Part shown: one piece after another, positions 8,518-15,583 of the stretch
Layout: every line of letters starts with the position of its first letter
Numbering within the stretch: position 1 is the stretch's first letter
Assembly (NCBI GenBank): GCA_019420465.1
Contig: JAHZHB010000145.1
Span: forward strand, 3,417 to 29,302
Direction: 5' to 3'
Length of the DNA: 25,886 nt
DNA from: Lachnospiraceae bacterium
GTDB lineage: Bacteria > Bacillota > Clostridia > Lachnospirales > Lachnospiraceae
Notes under the pieces: model-generated
Seen by the model: only the letters and a program-made list of their open reading frames with translations
What the model was told of the DNA's origin: nothing
Databases searched by the model: none
Translations under genes and position numbers: made by a program

Positions 8518-9021
8518 TTACTTATCTTCCCGGTCAAATTCATAGCGCATCTCATACCAGCTGGCTCCACCATGTTCCGACGAAGACAGGCCGATCAGGC
8601 GATAGCCGATGGCTGTATAAAAAGGAATCTTAGCCTCTTTGCAGGTCAGGATCACTACTTTTTTGCCTCTTTCTCTGGCACTTTCGATCATATGACGCAT
8701 CAGGGCAGCGCCGATGCCCTGACGTCTGTACTCTGCCCGCACATTCAATCCGAAGATCTGCTGACAGATACCGTCCGGTCTGTGATTTTTCAGATCATGG
8801 TATGCACTGTCCGGAAGAGATACTTCATCAGAACACGCACCATTGACGAAACCGATCAGCTTTCCGTCTTTTTCTGCAACAAAAAAGCTTTCCGGGAAAG
8901 CAGCCATACGCTCTTTCAGCGCTTCCGGTGTAGCTGCCTCTGCTGCCGGAAATCCCAGTCTTTCGATCTCCACTACCTCTTCGTAATCTTCCGGTTTTAC
9001 ATTTCGAATATTATACTCCAT
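8518..9021 (-). CDS. GNAT family N-acetyltransferase (AANAT-like)
   Basis: A 167-residue acetyl-CoA-dependent N-acetyltransferase if started at the ATG at 9019-9021 (MEYNIRNVKPEDYEEV), which has AAAGGAG six to seven bases upstream. An in-frame ATG at 9037-9039 would add six residues and has a weaker GAGG. The GNAT core is clear: beta2-3 FFVAEKDGKLIGFVNG, then the acetyl-CoA loop RRQGIGAALM (Q/RxxGxG/A) and the C-terminal FYTAIGYRLIG. The FP.SFFVAE and GF.NG pattern resembles arylalkylamine N-acetyltransferase-like GNATs, so a small amine is a reasonable substrate guess, but substrate is not set by sequence. It stands alone, with a palindrome overlapping its putative promoter. Confidence 0.87.
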   Translation of the reverse strand: MEYNIRNVKPEDYEEVVEIERLGFPAAEAATPEALKERMAAFPESFFVAEKDGKLIGFVNGACSDEVSLPDSAYHDLKNHRPDGICQQIFGLNVRAEYRRQGIGAALMRHMIESARERGKKVVILTCKEAKIPFYTAIGYRLIGLSSSEHGGASWYEMRYEFDREDK

Positions 9022-9081
9022 TTTCTTCTCCTTTGTCATGCGATATACCTCAGGAACCGGCTATACAGATTCCTGCTGCTG

Positions 9082-9112
9082 TATAAAATCAAAATTGATC
9101 CACTGGACCAAT
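9082..9112 (-). promoter_or_regulatory. Putative GNAT promoter overlapped by an operator-like palindrome
   Basis: Minus-strand TTGGTC (9106-9111) and TTTTAT/TTTATA (9082-9088) are spaced like a promoter. The -35 lies inside the near-palindrome ATTGATCCACTGGACCAAT (9094-9112, nine-base arms around a central C with one mismatch). The ATTGGTC...GATCAAT shape resembles operators of FadR-type GntR regulators, but no such regulator is encoded here. An outer inverted repeat CAGATTCCTG (9066-9075) / CAGGAATCTG (9113-9122) encloses it. Confidence 0.4.
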
Positions 9113-9120
9113 CAGGAATC

Positions 9121-9174
9121 TGCATGGCAAGACAAAAGGGACAGACGAAAGCTGCCCCTTTTGGTTGCCGTGCA
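9121..9174 (-). terminator. Terminator hairpin after the DUF5688 gene
   Basis: On the minus strand AAAAGGGGCAG pairs with CTGTCCCTTTT (plus 9152-9162 with 9134-9144, one G-U pair) around a 7-base loop, followed by the T-rich TTTTGTCTT. An outer pairing TGCATGGCAA (9121-9130) / TTGCCGTGCA (9165-9174) extends the stem. It lies about 90 bases beyond the DUF5688 stop. Confidence 0.65.
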
Positions 9175-9266
9175 GATCAATACCGGTCCATCAGAACCTT
9201 TGGATTTCTTTCTGACACTATTTTACTGAATTTTCCACTTACTGTAAAGATAATGCAGCCGTGTTT

Positions 9267-10178
9267 TTATCCCATGGCAACGATCGACATGGTCCTCTTG
9301 TTTCGATCATAATAATATACCGAATCCGAGAGAAACTCTTTTTGTTCCACTACTGTACGGTTGGCATTTTTTACGATCTCCTGTAACTCCAATGGGGTAT
9401 ACTGCCCGGAATCAGGCACCAGAATCGTCTCGTGAATACTGCTTGGCAGTACATAAAAGGAAGTGTTGAGTGCGTCGGCTACATGTCTCTGCAGCCCCGG
9501 ATAAAACAGAGCATATGCACCATAGTATTTTTCGGTATTTGTCATAACATAAAGGGGAATCCTTTTTTCCTCTTCGGATGCGGGTATGTACTGCATATAC
9601 CGTTCTTCTTCCAGAAGCCGGATCATATCCTCGATATGCATCATACTGGCCGGAATATTTCTGGCTGTATTGGCCTTGGCCAGTGCCAGAAGCTGTGACG
9701 GTGTGATCCCCCAGTATTCCAGAATTCTGTTATCGATCATCACTGTGCTGGCGCTGTCCCCTTTTTCGATAACATAATAACAGACGATCGCCAGATCCAG
9801 GATCCGCTCATGCGGCATACCTGCCAGCTGCTCTTCATTAAGACCTGCATTGATCACGCGTGCATAAATATGTTCTCTGGCCCTGCAGAAATCATGGAAA
9901 TCTGCCAGCTGTTCTTCGATCCATGATGTCTCCTCATTACAGATCGCCAGAAGACGTTCAGCCAGATCTTCATAATCTATCGGCTGGCCATCCATCCGTT
10001 CGTACATATCCTCCAGAGAGATCGCAGGCACTACGCTGCTGCCTCTCTTTCGCAGGATCAGCCCTTCTCTGACGACACCATTGTTCTTCGGAATCCGTTC
10101 CGTGTGAAATGACACCTCCTTTCCTGCCTGTGCATACAATGCTTCCAGCAATTCCTGTTTGAATGTTTCATAATTCAT
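9267..10178 (-). CDS. DUF5688 family protein
   Basis: A 303-residue soluble protein of unknown function. The overall layout matches DUF5688 proteins common in Lachnospiraceae: an N-terminal MNYETFKQELLEALY helix, KNNGVVREGLILRKRGSSVVPAISLEDMYE in the first quarter, a central VCYYVIEKGD, and a C-terminal PSSIHETILVPD. No signal peptide, membrane helix or catalytic motif can be named. The PSSIHE(T)ILVP segment is the most enzyme- or ligand-site-like stretch but is not assignable. AAGGG sits seven bases before the ATG. It is monocistronic, bounded by the terminator hairpin downstream and 208 bases of non-coding sequence upstream. Confidence 0.75.
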   Translation of the reverse strand: MNYETFKQELLEALYAQAGKEVSFHTERIPKNNGVVREGLILRKRGSSVVPAISLEDMYERMDGQPIDYEDLAERLLAICNEETSWIEEQLADFHDFCRAREHIYARVINAGLNEEQLAGMPHERILDLAIVCYYVIEKGDSASTVMIDNRILEYWGITPSQLLALAKANTARNIPASMMHIEDMIRLLEEERYMQYIPASEEEKRIPLYVMTNTEKYYGAYALFYPGLQRHVADALNTSFYVLPSSIHETILVPDSGQYTPLELQEIVKNANRTVVEQKEFLSDSVYYYDRNKRTMSIVAMG

Positions 10179-10206
10179 ACATTCACCCTTTCTTTAATTT
10201 ATATTA

Positions 10207-10309
10207 ACGTTTAGAACGTCCAAAAATACTCTGCCTGCAGCAGATATATAGAAATGAAAAACTGTATAAACTTATATCTGTTTGGTTTGGAATATTTCCC
10301 GAACGGGAA
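10207..10309. other. Short palindromes in the DUF5688 upstream region
   Basis: The 10179-10386 gap holds AACGTT-TAG-AACGTC (10206-10220) and TTCCCG-AA-CGGGAA (10296-10309) beside an A7 run. These are operator-sized palindromes in an AT-rich region that should hold the DUF5688 promoter. No clear -35/-10 pair could be fixed. Confidence 0.3.
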
Positions 10310-10344
10310 TGAAAAAAAGAATCTGTATAGATCTGTTTTATAGT

Positions 10345-10373
10345 CTGCCCGGAGGAGATATCCTCCGGGACAG
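10345..10373 (-). terminator. GC-rich hairpin 3' of efp
   Basis: CCCGGAGGA (10348-10356) pairs perfectly with TCCTCCGGG (10361-10369) around GATA. CTG/CAG extends the stem past a bulged base to 10345-10373. It lies 14 bases beyond the efp stop. There is no T-run directly after the stem on the minus strand, so it may act as an mRNA 3'-end stabiliser as much as a terminator. Confidence 0.55.
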
Positions 10374-10386
10374 CTGATATACGATA

Positions 10387-10944
10387 TTAAACACGTGACA
10401 GATATTCACCTGTACGGGTATCGATCTTGATCTTGTCACCCTGATTTACGAACAGCGGTACGTTAACCTGTGCGCCGGTCTCTACTGTAGCCGGTTTGGT
10501 AGCACCCTGTGCTGTATCGCCCTTGAATCCAGGCTCTGTATCTGTGATCTCGAGCTCTACGAACAGCGGAGCCTCAACCATGAATACGCTTCCCTTGTAG
10601 GAACATACTTTACACATCTCGTTCTCTTTAACGAATTTCAGAGAATCACCGATAGTCTCGGAATTGATCGCGATCTGATCGTAACTTTCCATATTCATGA
10701 AATAGTACAGATCACCGTCTGCATACAGATACTGCATGTCCTGTCTGTCGATATGAGCAGCCGGGAACTTCTCTGTCGGACGGAAAGTTTTCTCAACCAC
10801 ACCACCACTGATGACATTTTTTAATTTGGTTCTGACGAAAGCAGCTCCTTTACCCGGTTTTACGTGCTGGAACTCAAGAATCTGTACAACGTTGCCGTCG
10901 ATTTCCAGAGTTACACCATTTCTGAAATCACCTGCTGAAATCAT
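10387..10944 (-). CDS. efp: Elongation factor P
   Basis: A 185-residue, full-length EF-P, the translation factor that binds between the P and E sites and relieves ribosomes stalled at polyproline. Three beta-barrel domains are covered. The domain I loop KPGKGAAF places the tip lysine at K32, the position modified in Bacillus-type EF-P. The C-terminal GDKIKIDTRTGEYLSRV is diagnostic. AAGGAGG precedes the ATG. The gene has its own promoter starting right at the end of yqeG, so it can be transcribed independently of the upstream operon. No modification enzyme gene is visible nearby. Confidence 0.98.
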   Translation of the reverse strand: MISAGDFRNGVTLEIDGNVVQILEFQHVKPGKGAAFVRTKLKNVISGGVVEKTFRPTEKFPAAHIDRQDMQYLYADGDLYYFMNMESYDQIAINSETIGDSLKFVKENEMCKVCSYKGSVFMVEAPLFVELEITDTEPGFKGDTAQGATKPATVETGAQVNVPLFVNQGDKIKIDTRTGEYLSRV

Positions 10945-10985
10945 TTATATTTCCTCCTTAATATTCACATGATAAGCTTTAGTAT

Positions 10986-11014
10986 ATAATATACTACAAC
11001 ACGCTATTTTTCAA
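10986..11014 (-). promoter_or_regulatory. efp promoter with a palindrome on the -10
   Basis: TTGAAA (11009-11014), 17-base spacer, TATTAT (10986-10991) on the minus strand. The palindrome AGTATATAATATACT (10981-10995) covers the -10 element; it may simply be AT-rich melting sequence. Confidence 0.7.
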
Positions 11015-11015
11015 C

Positions 11016-11531
11016 TTATTTTTTCTGCGATTTACAAAATCTGCTTTTTTTGTAAAAATGCAGGACTATTTTTTCCAGATAACGTTTTAAAACGATCTGG
11101 ATCTCTTCCTTGGGATGGATCGGCTCAACGAGGATCGTAGGAATCCCCGCACGGTTGGCTCCGTATATGTCTGTAAACAGCTGATCGCCCACAAAAACTG
11201 TGGTATGCTCATCTGTATGCATCAGTTCCATCGCCTTTTTATAGTTTCTGACAGCGGGCTTATGGGCATTTTCGATAAACTGTACGCCGACCTGATCGTT
11301 AAAGCTTTTCACCCGTCCGATCTGATTGTTTGACAAAAGACAGCACGAAAAACCGATCGTCTTTAAACGTGCAAACAGAGCCACCGCTCTCTCATCTGCC
11401 GGAGCGCCATGTGGCACCAGTGTATTGTCGATATCAAAGATGAGTCCTCTGTAACCCTTCCTGTACAGTGCTTCAAAATCAATATCGTATGTAGAATGTA
11501 CCCATTCTCCCGGATAAAATCGTTCGAACAT
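11016..11531 (-). CDS. yqeG: YqeG family HAD-IIIA phosphatase
   Basis: A 171-residue HAD-superfamily phosphatase of the YqeG type. Motif I is FDIDNTLVP (nucleophile D33, acid D35). Motif II is LLSNNQ, motif III is the lysine in NAHKPAVRNYKKA, and motif IV is VGDQLFTDIYGANRAG. The substrate is not established by sequence; related proteins dephosphorylate small phosphorylated molecules, and a phosphatidylglycerophosphatase activity is known for distant relatives. The basic C-terminal tail (KRYLEKIVLHFYKKSRFCK) could touch a membrane. AGGAGA precedes the ATG. It starts 9 bases after alaA and is the last gene of the AAA ATPase - nrdR - alaA - yqeG run. Confidence 0.9.
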   Translation of the reverse strand: MFERFYPGEWVHSTYDIDFEALYRKGYRGLIFDIDNTLVPHGAPADERAVALFARLKTIGFSCCLLSNNQIGRVKSFNDQVGVQFIENAHKPAVRNYKKAMELMHTDEHTTVFVGDQLFTDIYGANRAGIPTILVEPIHPKEEIQIVLKRYLEKIVLHFYKKSRFCKSQKK

Positions 11532-11540
11532 GCCTCTCTC

Positions 11541-12758
11541 CTATGCCTGATGATATGTTGAGAGGAAATCACGCATCTTGTCCATGGACTCACGAAGCAC
11601 GGTTTCTCTTGGCAGATACACGATACGGAAATGATCCGGCTGTCCCCAGTTAAATCCGCTGCCCGGTACAAAGAGGACTCTCTTTTCCCGCAGGAAATCC
11701 AGGGCAAACTGTGTATCATTGGTGATGTTGAACTTTTTCACATCGATCTTCGGAAAGATGTAAAAGGCCGCTTTGGGCTTTACCGCAGACAGACCCGGAA
11801 TATCGTTTAACAGCTTGTAGATCACTTCACGCTGTTCATAGATACGTCCGCCCGGCACGATATATTCATTGACACTCTGGTAGCCGCCAAGAGCCGTCTG
11901 GATGACCGACTGGCCGGGTACATTGGAGCAAAGGCGCATATTGGACAGCATGTTCAGACCTTCGATATAGCCTTTGGCCACACGTTTGTTACCACTTAAG
12001 ATCATCCAGCCCACGCGGAAGCCACAGATCATATGGGATTTGGACAGGCCGCTGAATGTCACACAGAACAGGTCCGGTGCCAGAGACGCGATGGAAACAT
12101 GCTCTTCACCGTCCATGACAAGGCGGTCATAGATCTCATCGGAAAAGATGATCAGTTCATGCCGTCTGGCGATCTCCACGATCTGTTCAAGAAGCTCCCT
12201 CGGATACAGTGCACCTGTCGGATTGTTCGGGTTGATGATCACCAGCGCTTTGGTACGATCCGTAATCTTAGATTCCATATCTTTCAGATCCGGGTACCAC
12301 TCAGACTCTTCATCACAGATATAATGAACGGCCTTGCCGCCTGCCAGATTGGCACAGGCTGTCCAGAGCGGATAGTCCGGTGAAGGGATCAGGATCTCAT
12401 CTCCGTCATTTAACAGCGCATTCATGGACAGCTGGATCAGCTCGCTGGCACCATTGCCGGTATAAATGTCTTTCATCGTGACATTCGGGATCTTTTTCAG
12501 CTGTGCATACTGCATGATAGCTTTTCTCGCGGCAAAGATACCACGGGAATCCGAATAGCCCTGGGAATTGATGATATTGTCACGCATATCAAAGATCACT
12601 TCCTCCGGCGCAGTAAAACCAAACGGTGCCGGATTACCGATATTCAGCTTGAGGATCTTCATGCCGGCCTCTTCCATACGGGCTGCCTCATCGACAACAG
12701 GACCTCTGACATCATACAGCACATTGTCAAGTTTTGAAGATTTTTCAAAAGTTCGCAT
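11541..12758 (-). CDS. alaA: Glutamate-pyruvate (alanine) aminotransferase, AlaA type
   Basis: A 405-residue class I PLP aminotransferase. The close resemblance to E. coli AlaA is visible by eye throughout, for example EKSSKLDNVLYDVRGPV, KLNIGNPAPFGF, SPDYPLWTA and NMRLCSNVPGQ. The PLP lysine is K240 in SGLSKSHMICGFRVGW; D207 and Y210 lie in FSDEIYD. INPNNPTGA is the usual substrate loop. It should interconvert pyruvate and alanine with glutamate/2-oxoglutarate in the cytoplasm. GGAGG lies about 11 bases before the ATG. It sits between nrdR (25-base gap) and yqeG (9-base gap). The AGCS alanine/glycine symporter 5 kb away is a thematic neighbour but is separately regulated. Confidence 0.92.
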   Translation of the reverse strand: MRTFEKSSKLDNVLYDVRGPVVDEAARMEEAGMKILKLNIGNPAPFGFTAPEEVIFDMRDNIINSQGYSDSRGIFAARKAIMQYAQLKKIPNVTMKDIYTGNGASELIQLSMNALLNDGDEILIPSPDYPLWTACANLAGGKAVHYICDEESEWYPDLKDMESKITDRTKALVIINPNNPTGALYPRELLEQIVEIARRHELIIFSDEIYDRLVMDGEEHVSIASLAPDLFCVTFSGLSKSHMICGFRVGWMILSGNKRVAKGYIEGLNMLSNMRLCSNVPGQSVIQTALGGYQSVNEYIVPGGRIYEQREVIYKLLNDIPGLSAVKPKAAFYIFPKIDVKKFNITNDTQFALDFLREKRVLFVPGSGFNWGQPDHFRIVYLPRETVLRESMDKMRDFLSTYHQA

Positions 12759-12783
12759 ATTTTTTCACTCCTCCATCTACCTT

Positions 12784-13242
12784 TCAGGATGTCTTGTCCA
12801 TCAGGTCTTTAAGCTCCTGCATAAAGGTATTGACATCTTTGAACTCCCGATATACCGAAGCAAAACGCACATAAGCCACACCATCCAGTTTTTTCAGATG
12901 ATCCATCAGGACTTTTCCTATCGTGGAGCTCGAGATCTCCCGGTCCGACATACGAAAGATCTCATTTTCCACGGCGTCTACCAGCTTTTTGATCTGCTCG
13001 GCAGAGATGGAACGCTTGTAGCAGGCACGCAGAACACCGGCTTCGATCTTTGAACGGTCGTACTGCTCTCTGGTATTGTCCTTTTTTATAACAACAAGCG
13101 GCAGTGTCTCCACTTTTTCATACGTCGTAAATCGCTTTCCGCAGGAATCACACAGACGTCTTCTGCGGATCGCTGTATTGTCATCGACCGGCCGGGAATC
13201 CAGCACTCTGGTATTGTCTTCCAGACAAAACGGACACTTCAT
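12784..13242 (-). CDS. nrdR: Transcriptional repressor NrdR
   Basis: A 152-residue, full-length NrdR, the ATP/dATP-sensing repressor of ribonucleotide reductase genes. The zinc ribbon is intact: CPFC (C3, C6) and CDSC (C31, C34), with TRVLDSR and RRRRLCDSCGKRFTTYE as in the family. The ATP-cone domain follows (about 49-139), with VIKKDNTREQYDR and ASVYREFKD. AGGAGG lies six bases before the ATG. It lies 14 bases downstream of the AAA ATPase. No ribonucleotide reductase gene or NrdR box pair was recognised in this window. Confidence 0.97.
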   Translation of the reverse strand: MKCPFCLEDNTRVLDSRPVDDNTAIRRRRLCDSCGKRFTTYEKVETLPLVVIKKDNTREQYDRSKIEAGVLRACYKRSISAEQIKKLVDAVENEIFRMSDREISSSTIGKVLMDHLKKLDGVAYVRFASVYREFKDVNTFMQELKDLMDKTS

Positions 13243-13256
13243 AGCCTACCTCCTGC

Positions 13257-14384
13257 CTACATGGCTGACGGTACTATATCCGTACCGTATCTGCCCTCCA
13301 GAAACTGTTTGAAATAGGTTTCATCCTTTCTGACCTTTTCACCGTTTTCTTTGGCAAAAAGAGCCAGCGGATACAGATGGCTCACGCCATTCTCCTTGCA
13401 GTCGGTGATCCATATCTCGTCACGACGCAGCACACTGTTGGCCATCGTCGGCATATCATACGAGGTACCGATCAGCTGTGCGCCCAACGGATTGATTTTT
13501 CGGTCTGTAAACAGCTGCAGAAGGAACTTAAATGCCTTTGGATGCAGCTTCTGGTTGGCATCATCCAAAAGAAGCGTCCGGCCTGTGCAAAGAGCCTCTG
13601 CAGCCAGCGCATACAGCCGGATCATCTGCTGCAGGCCTTTGGACAGCTCCTCCATACCAAACTGCATCTCACGGATTGTTACGAGCAATCCTTCTTTTGT
13701 CTCCTCCAGCGCAGTAATACCGCTCTGTACATGGGAAAGCATACGCACCAGCAGTACTTTTTCTTTTTCATCTGCCAGCACACGCTGCAGTGCAGCATCG
13801 TCAAGTCTGGAACAGTCTGTGACTTTAAGAGCCAGCAACATCTGTTCGGCTTCCTTAAGGATCGCATTGTCACTGACCTGTTCCAGAACAAAGGACATCA
13901 TCGGAGTCTCATCCTTCAGCGGAGAAACATCAATATGATCCAGACCTTCACCGAGGAATACGCCCTCACGGTCGCGGTCAAAGATAATATCGTATGTAGG
14001 ATCGGACAGTTTTCTGAAAAACAGAGTTTCTTCAATCACACTGCCGTTTAACAGCTTGAGCACATATTCATATTCGTGCTGCTCATTGCGAAGGACCAGA
14101 TCAAAGCCGGTCGGATCACTGTCTGCGCCATAAAAACTGCAGTTTTTCTTCATCATGGTCTCCGGCTCACGGATCAGTCTGGTCAGATAAACGATGGCCT
14201 CGAGTACAGTGCTCTTTCCGCTGCCATTGGCACCATATAAAAGTGAAACCGGCAAAACAGCACTGCCGTCAAGCTGGCTGCGGATCAGTGGCTCTGGAAA
14301 TTCGGTGATATTGGCTTCCAGCAGCGAAAATTCCGCGTTATGGCGGAATGCTTTAAAATTACTTGTGGTAAACTGAACGATCAT
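13257..14384 (-). CDS. AAA family ATPase (AAA_15/21, COG1106-like)
   Basis: A 375-residue ABC/SMC-type ATPase of the group often annotated as AAA family ATPase or abortive-infection-like. Walker A is GANGSGKS (51-58) after the typical N-terminal FTTSNFKAFR. A signature-like segment MEELSKGLQQM lies at 243-254. Walker B reads LLLDDANQKLHP (271-282), where most relatives have DE before the H-P motif, and the usual TTHD switch reads TSYD (307-310). The C-terminus ends in the family-typical RRDEIWITD and FLEGRYGTDIVP. GGGAGGA precedes the ATG. It opens the operon behind a consensus promoter, before nrdR. DNA or toxin-partner roles are known for relatives, but no partner gene is present and function is open. 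Confidence 0.82.
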   Translation of the reverse strand: MIVQFTTSNFKAFRHNAEFSLLEANITEFPEPLIRSQLDGSAVLPVSLLYGANGSGKSTVLEAIVYLTRLIREPETMMKKNCSFYGADSDPTGFDLVLRNEQHEYEYVLKLLNGSVIEETLFFRKLSDPTYDIIFDRDREGVFLGEGLDHIDVSPLKDETPMMSFVLEQVSDNAILKEAEQMLLALKVTDCSRLDDAALQRVLADEKEKVLLVRMLSHVQSGITALEETKEGLLVTIREMQFGMEELSKGLQQMIRLYALAAEALCTGRTLLLDDANQKLHPKAFKFLLQLFTDRKINPLGAQLIGTSYDMPTMANSVLRRDEIWITDCKENGVSHLYPLALFAKENGEKVRKDETYFKQFLEGRYGTDIVPSAM

Positions 14385-14435
14385 TGGTATTCCTCCCTCT
14401 TACAGATCATCTTTTCGTACATAAACACTGCTTAC

Positions 14436-14464
14436 AGTATAACACACTATGCATGCTGCCGCAA
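14436..14464 (-). promoter_or_regulatory. Promoter of the AAA ATPase - nrdR - alaA - yqeG operon
   Basis: TTGCGG (14459-14464), 17-base spacer, TATACT (14436-14441) on the minus strand. The leader is about 45 bases before the ATPase ATG. Confidence 0.7.
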
Positions 14465-14494
14465 TCTTTTGAGAGATTTTTTCTCATTGAACGT

Positions 14495-14761
14495 TTATAT
14501 GTTTTTGCGATTATCTCTCATAAAACAGTCTTCTTCCACACATACAAGCAGAATATCCTCGCCGATCTGACGGACGCATTCCCAGGGGATCACGTACTGT
14601 GTTTCTCTGCCGAAAAGGCAGCAGATTTTTCCCGGCCCCGGTACGATGATCGCTGTGATCTTTCCACACTTCGGATCAAATTCTATGTCTACAACAAACC
14701 CGAGACTGGCACAGTTTCTGGTATTGATCACTTCTTTTTTCTGTAATTCACGAATACTCAT
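14495..14761 (-). CDS. YlmC/YmxH family PRC-barrel sporulation protein
   Basis: An 88-residue small beta-rich protein matching the YlmC/YmxH family of spore-forming Firmicutes. It has an N-terminal SIRELQKKEVINTRN with CASLGFVVDIEFDP, then ITAIIVPGPGK, and Y.IPW...V..IGEDILLV. The PRC-barrel fold is typical. The family is linked to sporulation, without an established molecular function. The ATG at 14759-14761 is preferred over one five bases upstream because CGGAG sits seven bases before it. It is bounded upstream by the terminator at 14790-14820, and its promoter is not clear. Its presence supports a spore-former or a descendant of one. Confidence 0.85.
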   Translation of the reverse strand: MSIRELQKKEVINTRNCASLGFVVDIEFDPKCGKITAIIVPGPGKICCLFGRETQYVIPWECVRQIGEDILLVCVEEDCFMRDNRKNI

Positions 14762-14789
14762 ACCATGCTCCGTTTTTTACAGTATATGA

Positions 14790-14820
14790 AAAAGACAGGA
14801 TGAACGTCATCCTGTCTTTT
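14790..14820 (-). terminator. Intrinsic terminator after the GT2 gene
   Basis: AAAAGACAGGATGA (14790-14803) pairs perfectly with TCATCCTGTCTTTT (14807-14820), a 14-bp stem around a three-base loop. On the minus strand it continues into TTTTTC. It ends the sugar transferase - GT2 transcript. Confidence 0.9.
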
Positions 14821-14829
14821 ACTTCTGCA

Positions 14830-15582
14830 TCATTCTTTATGTTTCTTTGGGCCGTAATAATTCCAGATACCGTGAAAGGCATAGCGGATAAAAGAGCATA
14901 CACACTGTGGCAGGGAAAGTCCTGCCTTTTTATATACACCGTAGGTCATGGCTGCCGAGTGCAGCTTACCACCGGATTTCCCGGATGTACTTAAACTGTA
15001 ATCCAGATACGGCTGGTCGATGCCTGCACAGACACGGTATTTTTTCAGAATGCGAAGCCATGTCAGATAGTCTTCATGAACGCTGTCACAGGCCATGGGA
15101 AACTCTTTTACCACATCGGTCTGTACCAGTACCGAGCTGCAGGCAATATGATTGCAGCCAAGCAGATCATGGTATGTCACCTCTGCCGGCATATGGATCA
15201 CCTGGCCATCCTTTGGATTCCCCGGACAGATGAGTCTGCGGGCCGTGGAACAGATCACACAGCCTGTTTCTTCCATTCGCTTTAGCTGTGCTTTTAATTT
15301 GCCGGGCTGCCAGGCATCATCGGCATCGAGAAAGGCAATATACTCTCCTTTTGCCAGCGCTACACCTCTGTTTCGTGATGCGGCAACACCACTGTTTTCG
15401 GCATTCTGATAACAGCGGATCTGTTTCTTTTGTATATAGGGCTGTAGTACTGCCATCGTATGATCCACAGAACAGTCATCGATCACAAGGATTTCCGTAT
15501 CCGTCTGCTGGGACAGTGCGCTGTCTATTGCACGACAGATGGTCTTTTCTCCGTTATATACAGGGATTACCACTGAGATCAT
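14830..15582 (-). CDS. GT2 family glycosyltransferase
   Basis: A 250-residue GT-A fold glycosyltransferase. It has MISVVIPVYNGEKTI at the N-terminus, VIDDCSVDHT (33-42) for nucleotide-sugar binding, ASRNRGVALAKGEYIAFLDADD (metal-binding DADD 86-89) and a later DSVHEDYLTWLRILK acceptor/catalytic segment. The start at 15580-15582 lies one base after the upstream stop and uses GAGGA in the end of that gene. A longer start at 15606 would overlap it and lacks a good site. It should add a sugar to the lipid-linked intermediate made by the adjacent initiating transferase. No membrane helix is evident, though the C-terminus is basic and aromatic. Confidence 0.88.
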   Translation of the reverse strand: MISVVIPVYNGEKTICRAIDSALSQQTDTEILVIDDCSVDHTMAVLQPYIQKKQIRCYQNAENSGVAASRNRGVALAKGEYIAFLDADDAWQPGKLKAQLKRMEETGCVICSTARRLICPGNPKDGQVIHMPAEVTYHDLLGCNHIACSSVLVQTDVVKEFPMACDSVHEDYLTWLRILKKYRVCAGIDQPYLDYSLSTSGKSGGKLHSAAMTYGVYKKAGLSLPQCVCSFIRYAFHGIWNYYGPKKHKE

Positions 15583-15583
15583 A

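Noticed and set aside
8512..9312. A 266-codon plus-strand frame over the GNAT gene and the gap
   Set aside because: It is a shadow of the GNAT reading frame extended through a terminator and palindromes; its translation is low-quality and Phe/Cys-rich.
13257..14384. Abortive-infection or defence system
   Set aside because: The ATPase family includes defence proteins, but no toxin, nuclease or partner gene is adjacent and the operon is housekeeping.
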